Shown here in pieces: positions 44,963-55,600 of a stretch of DNA of 64,000 nt. Within the stretch, counting starts at the first letter, position 1; every line of letters begins with the position of its first letter. Both the position numbers and the translations under genes were made by a program. The DNA comes from Plasmodium malariae (Eukaryota > Apicomplexa > Aconoidasida > Haemosporida > Plasmodiidae): NCBI RefSeq assembly GCF_900090045.1, contig NC_041786.1, positions 558,501 to 622,500 of the forward strand. Direction: 5' to 3'. Below the pieces are notes generated by a model that ran no database searches, was not told where the DNA came from, and saw only the letters and a list, made by a program, of their open reading frames with translations.

Positions 44963-46063
44963 ATGAATAATAATGTCCAAAATGAGAATTTTAAAGAAGA
45001 CAATTATATTAAAGCGTGGATTAAGCAATCGGAAAATCCGGAGTTGTACAAAAGTTGGAATGATATAGAAGACCAGTCATATCCCAATGAACTTATAAAA
45101 GTTGTTGATTTTAATAACTTTAATAGTAATCTTATAAACACAATAATGTCTGAACATTCATCAGATATGTTAAACAAAAAAAAGAAAAGAAAAGCGTATA
45201 GTTTATTTTATAGTAACGAGTTACAGTCGGAATATAATTATAACTATTATAATGATGAAAATGGTAACTACAATAGTAACAATAATAATGATAATAATAA
45301 TAATAACAACAGTTACAACAACATTTATAACAGCAGCTACAACAACAGTTACAACAGCAGTAATAACGATAATAATAGCAGTTATAATAGAAACCGTAAT
45401 AAGAATCATTATAGAAACTATAATAACAATACGTATTCCTCTTGTGATGATAGCGATGTTAAATATTTTAATAAACTAGATAAGACACCAGTATGTAATA
45501 TGACTGATAGACCTAAAATGCATTCTAAAGAAAAAAAATTATCAATTAAAAAAATGAAAAGAGAAAATGTATGTACAGAACATAACAATGATTTATTATG
45601 TCAGAATTTTATAAATTCATCTCCTATTTTAAAATTAAAACAATTTAATAAGCCAAATTATGGAAGTGAGAGTACGAATGAATTTTTTAATAATTATGAT
45701 TTTGAAACACCAATTAAACTTTTAAGTTCAAAAAAAAAAAAATGTTATGAAGATAAAAATAAAAAGGATAATTATTCCAATGTAACAAAAGAAAATTCAT
45801 CACAAGAAAATGTTTCCTCAAATAACAGTGAAACTAAACGCACAATTAATTTTTCAAATAAAACAGATGATTTCAACGATTTACATTATAATTCGGAAAA
45901 TGAATACTTAACATCTTCAGATTATCTGGATGATGAAGACTCATCAAGATGTTCAAACAAAAAACAAAGCGAAGTTAATTTTTTAGGTCAAAAATTTGAT
46001 TATAAGGTCGTAGGGGATGTCATAAATTATTCCAAGGATCATCCACATTTTACTATGTTGTGA
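44963..46063 (+). CDS. Asn-rich conserved Plasmodium protein, unknown function
   Basis: 366 aa, single exon, ATG after an A-run. I do not recognise it. The N-terminus (KAWIKQSENPELYKSWNDIE) and C-terminus (QKFDYKVVGDVINYSKDHPH) are of normal complexity and probably conserved. The middle (~95-155) is an Asn/Tyr/Ser tract, followed by basic stretches (KEKKLSIKKMKREN, SSKKKKCYEDKNKK) that could act as nuclear signals. No signal peptide or membrane segment. The position matches a gene of unknown function next to PMT in P. falciparum, as remembered. It could be a nuclear regulator, but nothing in the sequence shows that. Confidence 0.82.
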   Translation: MNNNVQNENFKEDNYIKAWIKQSENPELYKSWNDIEDQSYPNELIKVVDFNNFNSNLINTIMSEHSSDMLNKKKKRKAYSLFYSNELQSEYNYNYYNDENGNYNSNNNNDNNNNNNSYNNIYNSSYNNSYNSSNNDNNSSYNRNRNKNHYRNYNNNTYSSCDDSDVKYFNKLDKTPVCNMTDRPKMHSKEKKLSIKKMKRENVCTEHNNDLLCQNFINSSPILKLKQFNKPNYGSESTNEFFNNYDFETPIKLLSSKKKKCYEDKNKKDNYSNVTKENSSQENVSSNNSETKRTINFSNKTDDFNDLHYNSENEYLTSSDYLDDEDSSRCSNKKQSEVNFLGQKFDYKVVGDVINYSKDHPHFTML

Positions 46064-46210
46064 TGAAAAATGGATAGAGAAAAAAATAAATAAATGAAAT
46101 AAAATAAAAATAAATTGAAATGAATCAAAATAAAACAAAACAAAACAAAATAAATAAGAATAATCAGAATGTATTAGAATATATCAGTATAAATCAGATT
46201 AAGTCAAAAT

Positions 46211-46340
46211 ACATCAGAATACATCAGAATACATCAGAATAAATTAGAATACATCAGAATACATCAGAATACATCAGAATACATCAGAATACATCAGAAT
46301 ACATCAGAATAAATCAGAATACATCAGAATACATCAGAAT
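46211..46340. repeat. 10-bp tandem array ACATCAGAAT
   Basis: Thirteen contiguous 10-bp units from 46211, most exactly ACATCAGAAT, with AAATTAGAAT, AAATCAGAAT and TTAATCAAAAT-like variants. Decayed units extend left to about 46140 and right to about 46370. It lies ~150 nt past the stop of the Asn-rich gene, so it is probably in or near its 3' UTR. Confidence 0.93.
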
Positions 46341-47424
46341 TAATCAAAATAAACCAATATATGTTAGAATAATGTATCGTAGGTTATATTAAAGTACACC
46401 ATTACACAAATGAAAAAAGAGAAGACTACACATACACCTTATAGCGTGATACATCACTGTAGCCATATATCATTAACTGTTTACGAAATAATTGTTTAAA
46501 AAGTTGAAAGGTGCTATATGTTAATATATGCATTTTACAGGATGGATTTTTTTTTTTTCTTTTTTTTCATCACGTTTGAAATATATATATATATACATGT
46601 ACATACGTGCATACACATGTGTATATGTAAATGTTAAAAAAATTAAATTACAATTATACATCTTAATTTATAAGGGATAATATATTTTTTTTATTCCCCC
46701 TTGTAATTTAGGATAATAATCATTTGTTACTTTCGTTCCTTTGCTACTCCACTGCTCCACTTCTCGATATCTGTATTTTTCTTTCTTTTCTCTTTTCTCT
46801 TTTTTTTTTTTTTTTTTATATATATATATATGAATTATCTTCATTTTGGTAAGAACAAACAATTTTATAAAGCATTTTTTTTCATTTTTATGTTTTCTCA
46901 AAACTGACATAACTTTATTTAATTTTATACTCTTTTTATGTGTACATTTAAACATGAAACAACCTTAAATTATTTATAATATATATATAGATAGATGGAA
47001 ATATATATATATTTATATATATGTGTAAGTTATAACCATAAGGAAAGAACAATTTGCTTAACCTTCATCCTTTTCCATTTTGCGTTTTATTTTTCACAAT
47101 TTGTTAGTATTTTTTCTTTTTTTCTTTTTTTTTTTTTTATTTACATATAAATATTTTCTGTTTTACTTTACGCATGTGCATAGAGTGTGTGTATAAGCAA
47201 CATTTGCTTTTTTGAACTCCTCTTTTGTGTACTTTTCTTTTTGCCGCATAAACTTTACGTGCGATGTAAATATGATTTTACTGTAATATTATATAACATT
47301 ATAATTAGTATTATGATTAACTTTAAAACTTTTTTTTTTTTGTTTTTTCGAGTTTTAAAAATTTCACTAGTGATCTACTTTTTGAAAAAAAATATACACG
47401 AAAAAAAAAAAGATTAACATCAGA

Positions 47425-47561
47425 TTTAATTATGTAGTTTAATTGACAATCCGCAGCTAAGCACAGTTTGCCAGCAGCTAATGGATATTAATAAACTTTT
47501 GCAAACACTGCTTATCAACTCTTACGGAAACAAAACAAATTACATAATTAAATACATTTTT
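47425..47561 (+). ncRNA. Candidate structured RNA: nested hairpin followed by a T5 run
   Basis: An outer stem pairs TTTAATTATGTAGTTT (47425-47440) with AAATTACATAATTAAA (47537-47552), 16 pairs with one G-T. Inside, CCG (47451) can pair with CGG (47525), and AAGCACAGTTTGC (47459-47471) pairs with GCAAACACTGCTT (47501-47513), 11 of 13 positions. The interior is clearly more G/C-rich than its surroundings. TTTTT at 47557-47561 would suit Pol III termination on the plus strand. I see no tRNA-type A/B boxes. It could be a small ncRNA, a 3'-UTR structure or a decayed inverted repeat. Confidence 0.28.
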
Positions 47562-47862
47562 CGTGCCATAATAAATTAGTTATATGGGACCTGCCATTTC
47601 AATTATACCCCATATATAACTATAACAGAATTATGAGCCCAAAATGCAATTAATAACGATTTATAAGGAAACATACACATATAAATGGACAAACGTATGT
47701 ACATATTATATACATACATGCATGCATATAACTGGCTTATATGCGCATATACAAGTTGCACATATATAAATGGTCATCTATATATGTATGTGCACACATA
47801 AATACAAAAACATTTTAAGCTCTTTTAAACAATAAAATAATAAAAGTATTCTGAACAATGAA

Positions 47863-47868
<6 letters not shown>

Positions 47869-47919
<51 letters not shown>

Positions 47920-47944
47920 CTTTTTTTTCTTTTTTTTTTTTTTT
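47869..47944. repeat. Very long T tract (51 uninterrupted T, 76 in total)
   Basis: On the minus strand this is a long A tract beginning ~110 nt past the PMT stop, so it lies in the PMT 3' UTR or just after it. Only two C interruptions (47920, 47929). Confidence 0.95.
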
Positions 47945-48056
47945 AGAAACTTGAAGTCGAGAAAGCACTTTTCCCTTTTCAAAAGGGTTATAATGTAACA
48001 AAAAAGAGCTCCCTCTCTTCTTGATGCTTAATTTTTCATTGTTATTATTATAATTA

Positions 48057-49650
48057 TTAAATCTTGTATGCTTTAAAATATCCCCACACTTGTAGGTTCC
48101 TTTTCGTGTCCCTAATTTTTCTATTCCATCCATTTATTAAAGACTCATATTCTTTTGTTGAATATTTACTTGTGAATTCTTCTTTTTTTTGTTCCAACCT
48201 GTTAACTTCCATTTCGAGTAACTGCAACCAATAGTCACTAATATTTTTGGCTTCAACATTTTTAAAATTGCAAAATGATAATAGTTGACCATACTCCTCA
48301 GTAGTAATTAATGCATACTTTCTTTTTTTAACATATTCTTTAAATTCTTCATCCCAATTTTCTTCTTTGTCAGCACAGTAATCAGTTATTAAAAGTACCC
48401 CATTTGGTTTTAACCATAAATAGCATTTTTCAAATAACTTCTTTTTATCTTCTACAGATAAATGCAAAATAGAATCTCTGCTATATATCATATCGAAGTG
48501 GTTTAAAGGAAATTCTTTCTTTAATATATCAATAGCTTCAAATTCGATTTTAGGCTTTTCTTTGTTCCTTGTCCTAGCTATTGAAACCAAATTTTCACAA
48601 ATGTCCACTCCATAAACATATGACCCGTATTTGTTATTTATGTATTTACATCCTCCTCCTAATCCCGATCCGATGTCTAAAAAACAAATGAGAAAAAAAA
48701 AATTGCTCAAAGAGATAGAAAAAACGAAGAGCAAAAAATATACATGTGCGCATTCATACATACGTACATACATACATGCGTACATACATACATACGTACA
48801 TACATATATACATGCGTACATACATATATACATGCGTACATACATATATACATGCGTACATACATATATACATACGTACATACATACTATACATACATAC
48901 GTACATACATACATACGTACATACATACATACGTACATACATACATACGTACATACATACATACGTACATACATACATACGTACATACATACATACGTAC
49001 ATACATACATACGTACATACATACATACGTACATACATACATACGTACATACATACATACGTACATACATACATACGTACATACATACATACGTACATAC
49101 ATACATACGTACATACATATATGGTGAAATATTTCCATTGCGTTCGTACCCAAAACTTTCGAATTTTCATCTAAGTGTATGTCGCTCAAAATTTTGGTTG
49201 TTGCAGATATACCCCCCGAGGAAATATAATCTCTATAATGACCAGAAAGCAGTAAAATTATAAAAGAATGTTAATACGTTAAATTATAAATATAAACATG
49301 GTGCGTAACAAAAAAAACAAAGGGGGGAAAAGTAAAAACAAAATATATTGTATTTATTTTTTCTTATTTTTTCTTATTTTTTCTTTTTTTTTTTTTTTTT
49401 TGCTACTCTCCAAATATAAATTCGTAGGATTTTATTCCTATAAAAAAGAAAAAAAAGAACAATTTATGTTGTACATTAAATTAAACTCTTTCTTCTTATG
49501 TTTACGCGTATACACAAATGGATAAGTATACATATGTGTTCATATATCTATGTATACCCATATACATGTGCGTATATACGCGATTTATTTACCTTCATCC
49601 GAGTACTGATTATTCTCGAGGTATTTTTTATCTACAGGTTGGTTATTCAT
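48057..49650 (-). CDS. PMT: Phosphoethanolamine N-methyltransferase, four exons
   Basis: Rebuilt as complement(join(48057..48676, 49150..49232, 49407..49437, 49593..49650)), 263 aa against 266 in P. falciparum. Phases agree at every junction: GAA G|GA, GGA GA|A, TTG G|AC. Exon 2 is a 31-nt micro-exon (IKSYEFIFG). The enzyme methylates phosphoethanolamine three times to phosphocholine with SAM, the plant-like route to phosphatidylcholine; in P. falciparum it is Golgi-associated. Seen: SAM loop VLDIGSGLGGG (57-66), acidic VDIC (81-84), YSRDSILHL, LLITDYC, and YFKAYKI at the end. Tyr16 and His129 correspond to the catalytic Tyr19/His132 dyad of the P. falciparum enzyme. It is a single methyltransferase domain as in Plasmodium, not the tandem plant form. 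Intron 3 holds a large tandem array that reads through in frame, so naive ORF calling starts the protein wrongly. Confidence 0.95.
48797..49118. repeat. Tandem arrays in PMT intron 3: 20-bp units then perfect 16-bp (TACA)3TACG units
   Basis: Four 20-bp units (CATGCGTACA plus TACATATATA) at about 48800-48880 lead into fourteen (TACA)3TACG units, with CG dinucleotides exactly 16 bp apart from 48901 to 49109. The array occupies two thirds of a 473-nt intron and has no stop in several frames, which creates MYVCMYVR / TYIHTYVH pseudo-proteins. Confidence 0.95.
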
Positions 49651-50401
49651 TTTAATAAGAAAAAAGTAAATTGAAAAAAAAAAAAAAAAAAAAAAAAAAT
49701 TATTTACGTAATACGTTGACAGAATAAAAATACGAAATAGATTATAAGGCAAAATGTATTACAAAATGATAGATTTAAAAGGATAACTGTGACTACATAA
49801 AAAAAATAAAATAAAATATTGTTATATTCCTGTAAATATGGGAAAACATATGTTTGTTTGTTAGTTTGTATATGTTTATTTATTTATTCTTTTTTTCTAT
49901 GAACCTAAAACAGTTATTTAAAATCCGATGTAGTTACAATTATATTTTAAAATGTGCATATGATAACTTTTCATTTAATATATACTTTTTACTCTTGCAG
50001 AATTATTTTTCTAAATATATATAATTTTTTTGGAAAAGAAAATAAAAAAACGAAAACGCTTTTATAGTACTAGAAGTAGTAGTATTAATACATAAACATT
50101 TTTTTTTTATTATTACTTTTTTTTTTCTGATGAGCAGAATAACACATTTTGATCAGATTAAATTAATATGTTCGTTAAATGCAAAGTGTAATATATAAAA
50201 AAAGCCTTACATATTATTAGATAGGTGAGCTATTTTAAATAATACAATATTAAAATTAATTTATAGAAGTTCCTTACTCCCAAACATGTGTGAATGCATA
50301 CAAACATAAAAGTATAAACTTGCATATAGAGTGAAATACTTATTAATTTGTATTATTTGCACACCCAAGTTTTTGCGTTAAAACGTGGCATACACATTTG
50401 T

Positions 50402-50448
<47 letters not shown>

Positions 50449-50706
50449 TACATGATCACATAGCACATAGCATCTTGTACATAGTGACAGTCATTTCATC
50501 ATTACTAGGCTCATATAATACACCAGGTTTCTAATCGCTCTAACTCTGTTTTTTAGCCTATACCTTGCATTAACAGGAAGCTACACAAAATTTTATAGAA
50601 TAAGAAGGGGGTAAAAAAGAGATTGAGAGTTTTTAAAAAGATCTAAATTTTTACTTCAAATCATATTATGGCGCACTTATATCTATATATATATAATATG
50701 AGTAGA

Positions 50707-50742
<36 letters not shown>

Positions 50743-51646
50743 CTTATTTTATATTCATTCCTCCCAGAGAAGGATGCTTTTTTTTTTTTTTTTTTTACAA
50801 AATAGCTCTTCTTAAATATGGCAATAATAAAAAGGAAAAGAATTAGTTTTTTTTATAAGTGTGAAACCTTTTATCTGTTAAGGTCAATTCCGTTTTGATA
50901 TATAACACTGTTTCAATATATTTAAACGTTTTAGGACTACTGTAATATATCCCAAATTTTTTTTTTGTACGTCTTTTAAAATTTAAGAAGTGTAAACATG
51001 TTAAAATAAGTTGAAAGGGGAGAAGCTATATATTAGCGACTTAAGCATATTCCATACATAACATACGTAAACAGTGTATGTGGTGCATGTATATTTATAT
51101 ATATGTGGTATGTACTTTTGTGTGTTATTTATTTACATATACAAAATTCCGTATATATATACATACTTCATAATATATATATAATCGCATGCTTTATTTT
51201 TGTTGCTAATAATATACTGAAAAAAAGGGAAGGGTGTCTTTACACAAAGCAAAATAATTATTTTATGTAAAATAAATATATATGAAAGACTTCTCCCATA
51301 TTTTTTTATTTTTTATATTTTTAATAGCGATCATCTTTTAAAAACAAGCAAACTTGGTTAATTTTATGGAAAGGAAAAAAAATTAAATAATTTTCAAAAA
51401 AGTCTTTCACTCGTATGCATATAAACATAATATTATGTACATACAAAAATGTACAATATTTGATCGTTGAATATTAAGCATTTCATGAAGATGTAAAATC
51501 ATCTTAGCAACCTTAACTCATTTTTTATTTTCTGTACCATATTACTGAAGCTTATCGAGTCTTATTGATTCTGCTTATGCTTTTGTTTTTTATTTTATTT
51601 TTTTAATTCTTTATTGTTTTTTTTTTTTATTTTTAATTTTTTTTTT

Positions 51647-51711
<65 letters not shown>

Positions 51712-52628
51712 CTGTTTTTTCCTTTTGCATATTTGCTTTGTTTTTTTTTCAATGTTATATACCTCACGTTTTATGTAACATATATTCTCCTTTTTCAAAA
51801 ACAAAACAAAACAAAATAAAATAATTTTTGTCATAAAAAGGAGAATTCATTTTTTTACGTAAAAAATTCATAAATATATAGAAGCCAAATGTAACATATT
51901 TATATCCCCTTTTTATTTTACTAAATATTAACGACATTTTTAAAATTCTATTAAAATAGAATCAACTACTTATTGTTTTAATCAAAATTGACAAGGGGAA
52001 AAGAAGTATACCATCATATACATTTTTCTATGAATATTCAAAAAAAAAAAATTGGTAATTATTTTTTCATTCGAACAAGTAAAAAATATCAAAAAAAAAA
52101 AAAAAAAATTTCATATAGAAAATACAAAATAATTAAAAATAAAAAGAGTTCAGTTCAATACTGACAAAAGAATTGCCAATAGAAAGAAAAATCCACAAAA
52201 AAAGCATTAAAGAAGGAAAAAAAAAATACTTAAGAAAAAAAAAAAAAAAAAAGTATCATAGGGAATACGCGATTAATCAGTATATTTATATATAAATCCA
52301 TTTAATGCTTAAAAGAGGATATATAACCGAATTATAACTATTCTTAGCATCTCAATATTTTTGCTTAGTAAACAATTTATTGTATATGAGAAGGAAAACA
52401 TATTAATATATAAATATGAGAAAAGAAACAGCAAGGGTACTTATATTTGTTTACATGTACGGAAGGAATGTAATATTATAATGATTCCTTCATGAGTGCA
52501 TTTTTATTCTTTTTTCTAAAAAGGCAAAAAATACAAAAAAGAAAAAAGGTACATATGTATGTATATATATATATATATATATGCGTATATGTATGTATAT
52601 GTACATATGGAACATATGCATATAAAAA
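49651..52628. other. Divergent promoter region, PMT / AP2-HS
   Basis: 3.0 kb between two start codons. Contents: (TA)n at 50404-50445, a long A-run at 50711-50740, a 63-base T-run at 51649-51711, and a comparatively balanced stretch at about 50450-50600. Runs of four or more G occur at about 50606, 51018 and 51997. No gene is supported. Both promoters and a probably long AP2-HS 5' leader must lie here. Confidence 0.68.
51649..51711. repeat. 63-base uninterrupted T tract
   Basis: The longest pure homopolymer in the window, within a broader T-rich patch from about 51597. It lies about 0.9 kb upstream of the AP2-HS start. Confidence 0.95.
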
Positions 52629-55600
52629 ATGCAAGGAAAATTAAACAAAAGCCTTTTTTGTAAAGAAGCAAGTAATACTCAAGAACAAGGAAATGAAAAT
52701 GTATATGTACATACAAGCATAAGTGGAGGAGGAAATAATGTACTATTTCATCGTGCCGCTGATGAAAAGTGCGTAAATTTTGAGAATCATTTTAAACAAA
52801 CACAATACAATTTTTCATCCCTTTCAAATAATAGAAAAAATTTAAATGAAGCTTTTTTAAAAACTGTATATTCCAATAGCTTCTGCGATTTAAACAAAGT
52901 CCGTGGTTACGGAAAAAATAATTTGAACCAACTTAATATAGAATACTATAACGACACGAACTATAACAGTAGTAATAATAACAGTAGTAATAATAACAGT
53001 AGTAATAATAAAAGCAGTAATAATAAAAGCAGTAATAATAAAAGCAGTAATAATAAAAGCAGTAATAATAAAAGCAGTAATAATAACAGTAGTTATAATA
53101 ACAGTAGTTATAATGGTAGTACATATGCGGAGGAAACAAATTTTCCGTTTAAAAATTCGTGTGTCTTTAATTCAAATAGTAACAAGTGCTATGACACACA
53201 TTGTGATATGATATTTCCTGAAAATAAGGAGATAGCGAAAAATTATTTAATTAACGAGAGTAATAATATAAATAATAAGCTTCTACAAAATGGAAGTAAA
53301 AGTTGTGACCATGTTATTCTTTTTAATAATGACATTTTTGATGTTAATATAAAAAATGATTGTACAAAAGAAAGAAGATATATAAAGCAAAGCAGTGTAA
53401 TTCGTAATGAACCTAATAATAACTTCACTTCACGCAATGATAATATTATACCCCGTGGTGTTGATATAATACCATATAATAGTAGTATTACGTCATATGA
53501 TAGTACCATAATACCGTATAATGATAATACTATTCCATATGATGGTAATATAAAACCGTATAATGATAATACTGTTCCATATGATGGTAATATAACACCG
53601 TATAATAATAATACTATTCCATATGATGGTAATATAACACCGTATAATGATAATACTGTTCCATATGATGGTAATATAACACCGTATAATAATAATACTA
53701 TTCCATATGATGGTAATATAACACCGTATAATAATAATACAACTTCATTTTATGGTGATATAATACCGTATAATAATAATATTATGATCAATTGTGGTAA
53801 TATTATACCTTATAGTAATAATTTTATGGCTACTGGTAGCAATGTAATACCGTATAATTATAATATTACTTCATATAATAGTAATATTATGCCATATAGT
53901 TATAATATAATGGCCAGTGATGGTAATGTTATACACAGTAAAGATAATATTGTACCCCGCAATAACGACCCTGTTAATGCCAGTGAAATATGTCATATAG
54001 ACGAAAAAAACGTAATAAATGATCTCACGAACATGTTTAATGTTCATGATGTGAATAATGATTATGATAATGATTATGATAATGATTACAATAATGATTA
54101 CAATAATGATTACAATAATGATGGCAATAATGATGGCAATAATGATGACAATAATGATGGCAATAATGATGGCAATAATGATGGTGATAACAATGACGAT
54201 AACAATGGCGATAACAATGGCGATAACAATGGCGATAACAATGGCGATAATGATAACAGAAGTAGTTACAACGTTTACGAGAAAGGCAGTAACGAATTTA
54301 ACAAAAACAGTTTAATAGATAACATCCAAAATAAATTAGAAAAAGCTAACCTACTTAATTATGTGGATAATACAAATGTTAATGACAGTATACAGTGTAC
54401 TGATGTAAATAATTATAATGATTTAACAAAATACAACAATATGTACAGTTATAACAGTGCTGCTACTTGTTCAAGTTATGATACGTACATATACCCCAAT
54501 TATAGTATCAATAGAAGTGAAAAAAATGGCATGAATAATTTCAATAGTGGAAATAATATTAATATGAACAAAGTACATTTTAATAATAGTTCCAATCATA
54601 ATCATAGCTACAACAATCTCTTTGATGTGAAGGGTACTTGTGATTATGAGTTTTATATGAACACAAACCCGTCTTCTATTCTTCAACAGAATTATATCCA
54701 TATGGATAAAAGTTATACAAATGATAATGATTACAATCTTCATAGCAATTATTTCGAAAATAATGAAAATAATAATTCTCTTGACAAATATGAACAGGTA
54801 GACGGAAAGGGGTTTAACCTAAATAATGGTGATATCACAAATTGTAGTAATGATTTAAATTATTTAATTAATAAAAAACAAGTAATATCAGAATATAGCG
54901 AATTATGTAAAAAGAACAATGAAAGTTTACAGAATGAACAACACCATCCTGCCTTTATAGAAAAAAATTTATTAAATAATAATGTTTTTCCAGAAAAGAA
55001 TAGGATGTATAATAATGAAACCTTTGTACAAAATAATTATATGAACGGAACTGGTAGTAATACGTATGAAAATTTTAACATAATGAATTATAATATATCA
55101 AATTATAACACCCATATCAACATTAATCCTATTAGCAGTAATAGCACTTCTTGTTGTAGCAACGTTGATGATAACCAAGTAGTATTACCAAATAAAACAA
55201 AAATAGATGTTTCCAAATTCGAAAGAAAAAATCAGCAAGTGCATAATTTTTCAGATATTCTATTGAACCAAGAGGAGACAAGCATAATAAATAATCCACA
55301 ATTCATAAATATGCATGCGCATGTAAGTGATCCACTTCTGACAAATGACAATACAAAAAATGGATCATTTGAAAATTTGGTTGATGATGAAAAGGGCAAT
55401 TATAAATACATGGTGAACTTAAATTATTTACCAAACGATAGTAACTGCATGGGCGATTTAGGAAATCACGGGAGCGTAAAATATATGAACAATTCAGAAT
55501 TCTTGCACCCTAGTGGCATGAACTCCTGTGGTGTAGCACCTAGCTCGATAAGTAGTAACAGTTGTGAAGGTAGTGGTAGCAGTGGTGATAATTACGATGT

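Larger units (their letters stand above)
46064..48056. other. Convergent intergenic region, Asn-rich gene / PMT
   Basis: 2.0 kb between stop codons. It begins with a 10-bp tandem array, then AT-rich DNA, a doubtful minus-strand reading frame (46668-46955, Lys-rich, interrupted by (TA)n and an A-run), a GC-elevated inverted repeat at 47425-47552, and a very long T tract directly downstream of the PMT stop. Confidence 0.68.

Noticed and set aside
48631..49263. Several overlapping ORFs of up to 353 codons on both strands (THIHTYVH, MYVCMYVR)
   Set aside because: They translate a 16-bp tandem array inside a PMT intron. Its repeat sequence lacks stops in several frames. Splice sites and family alignment place it in an intron.
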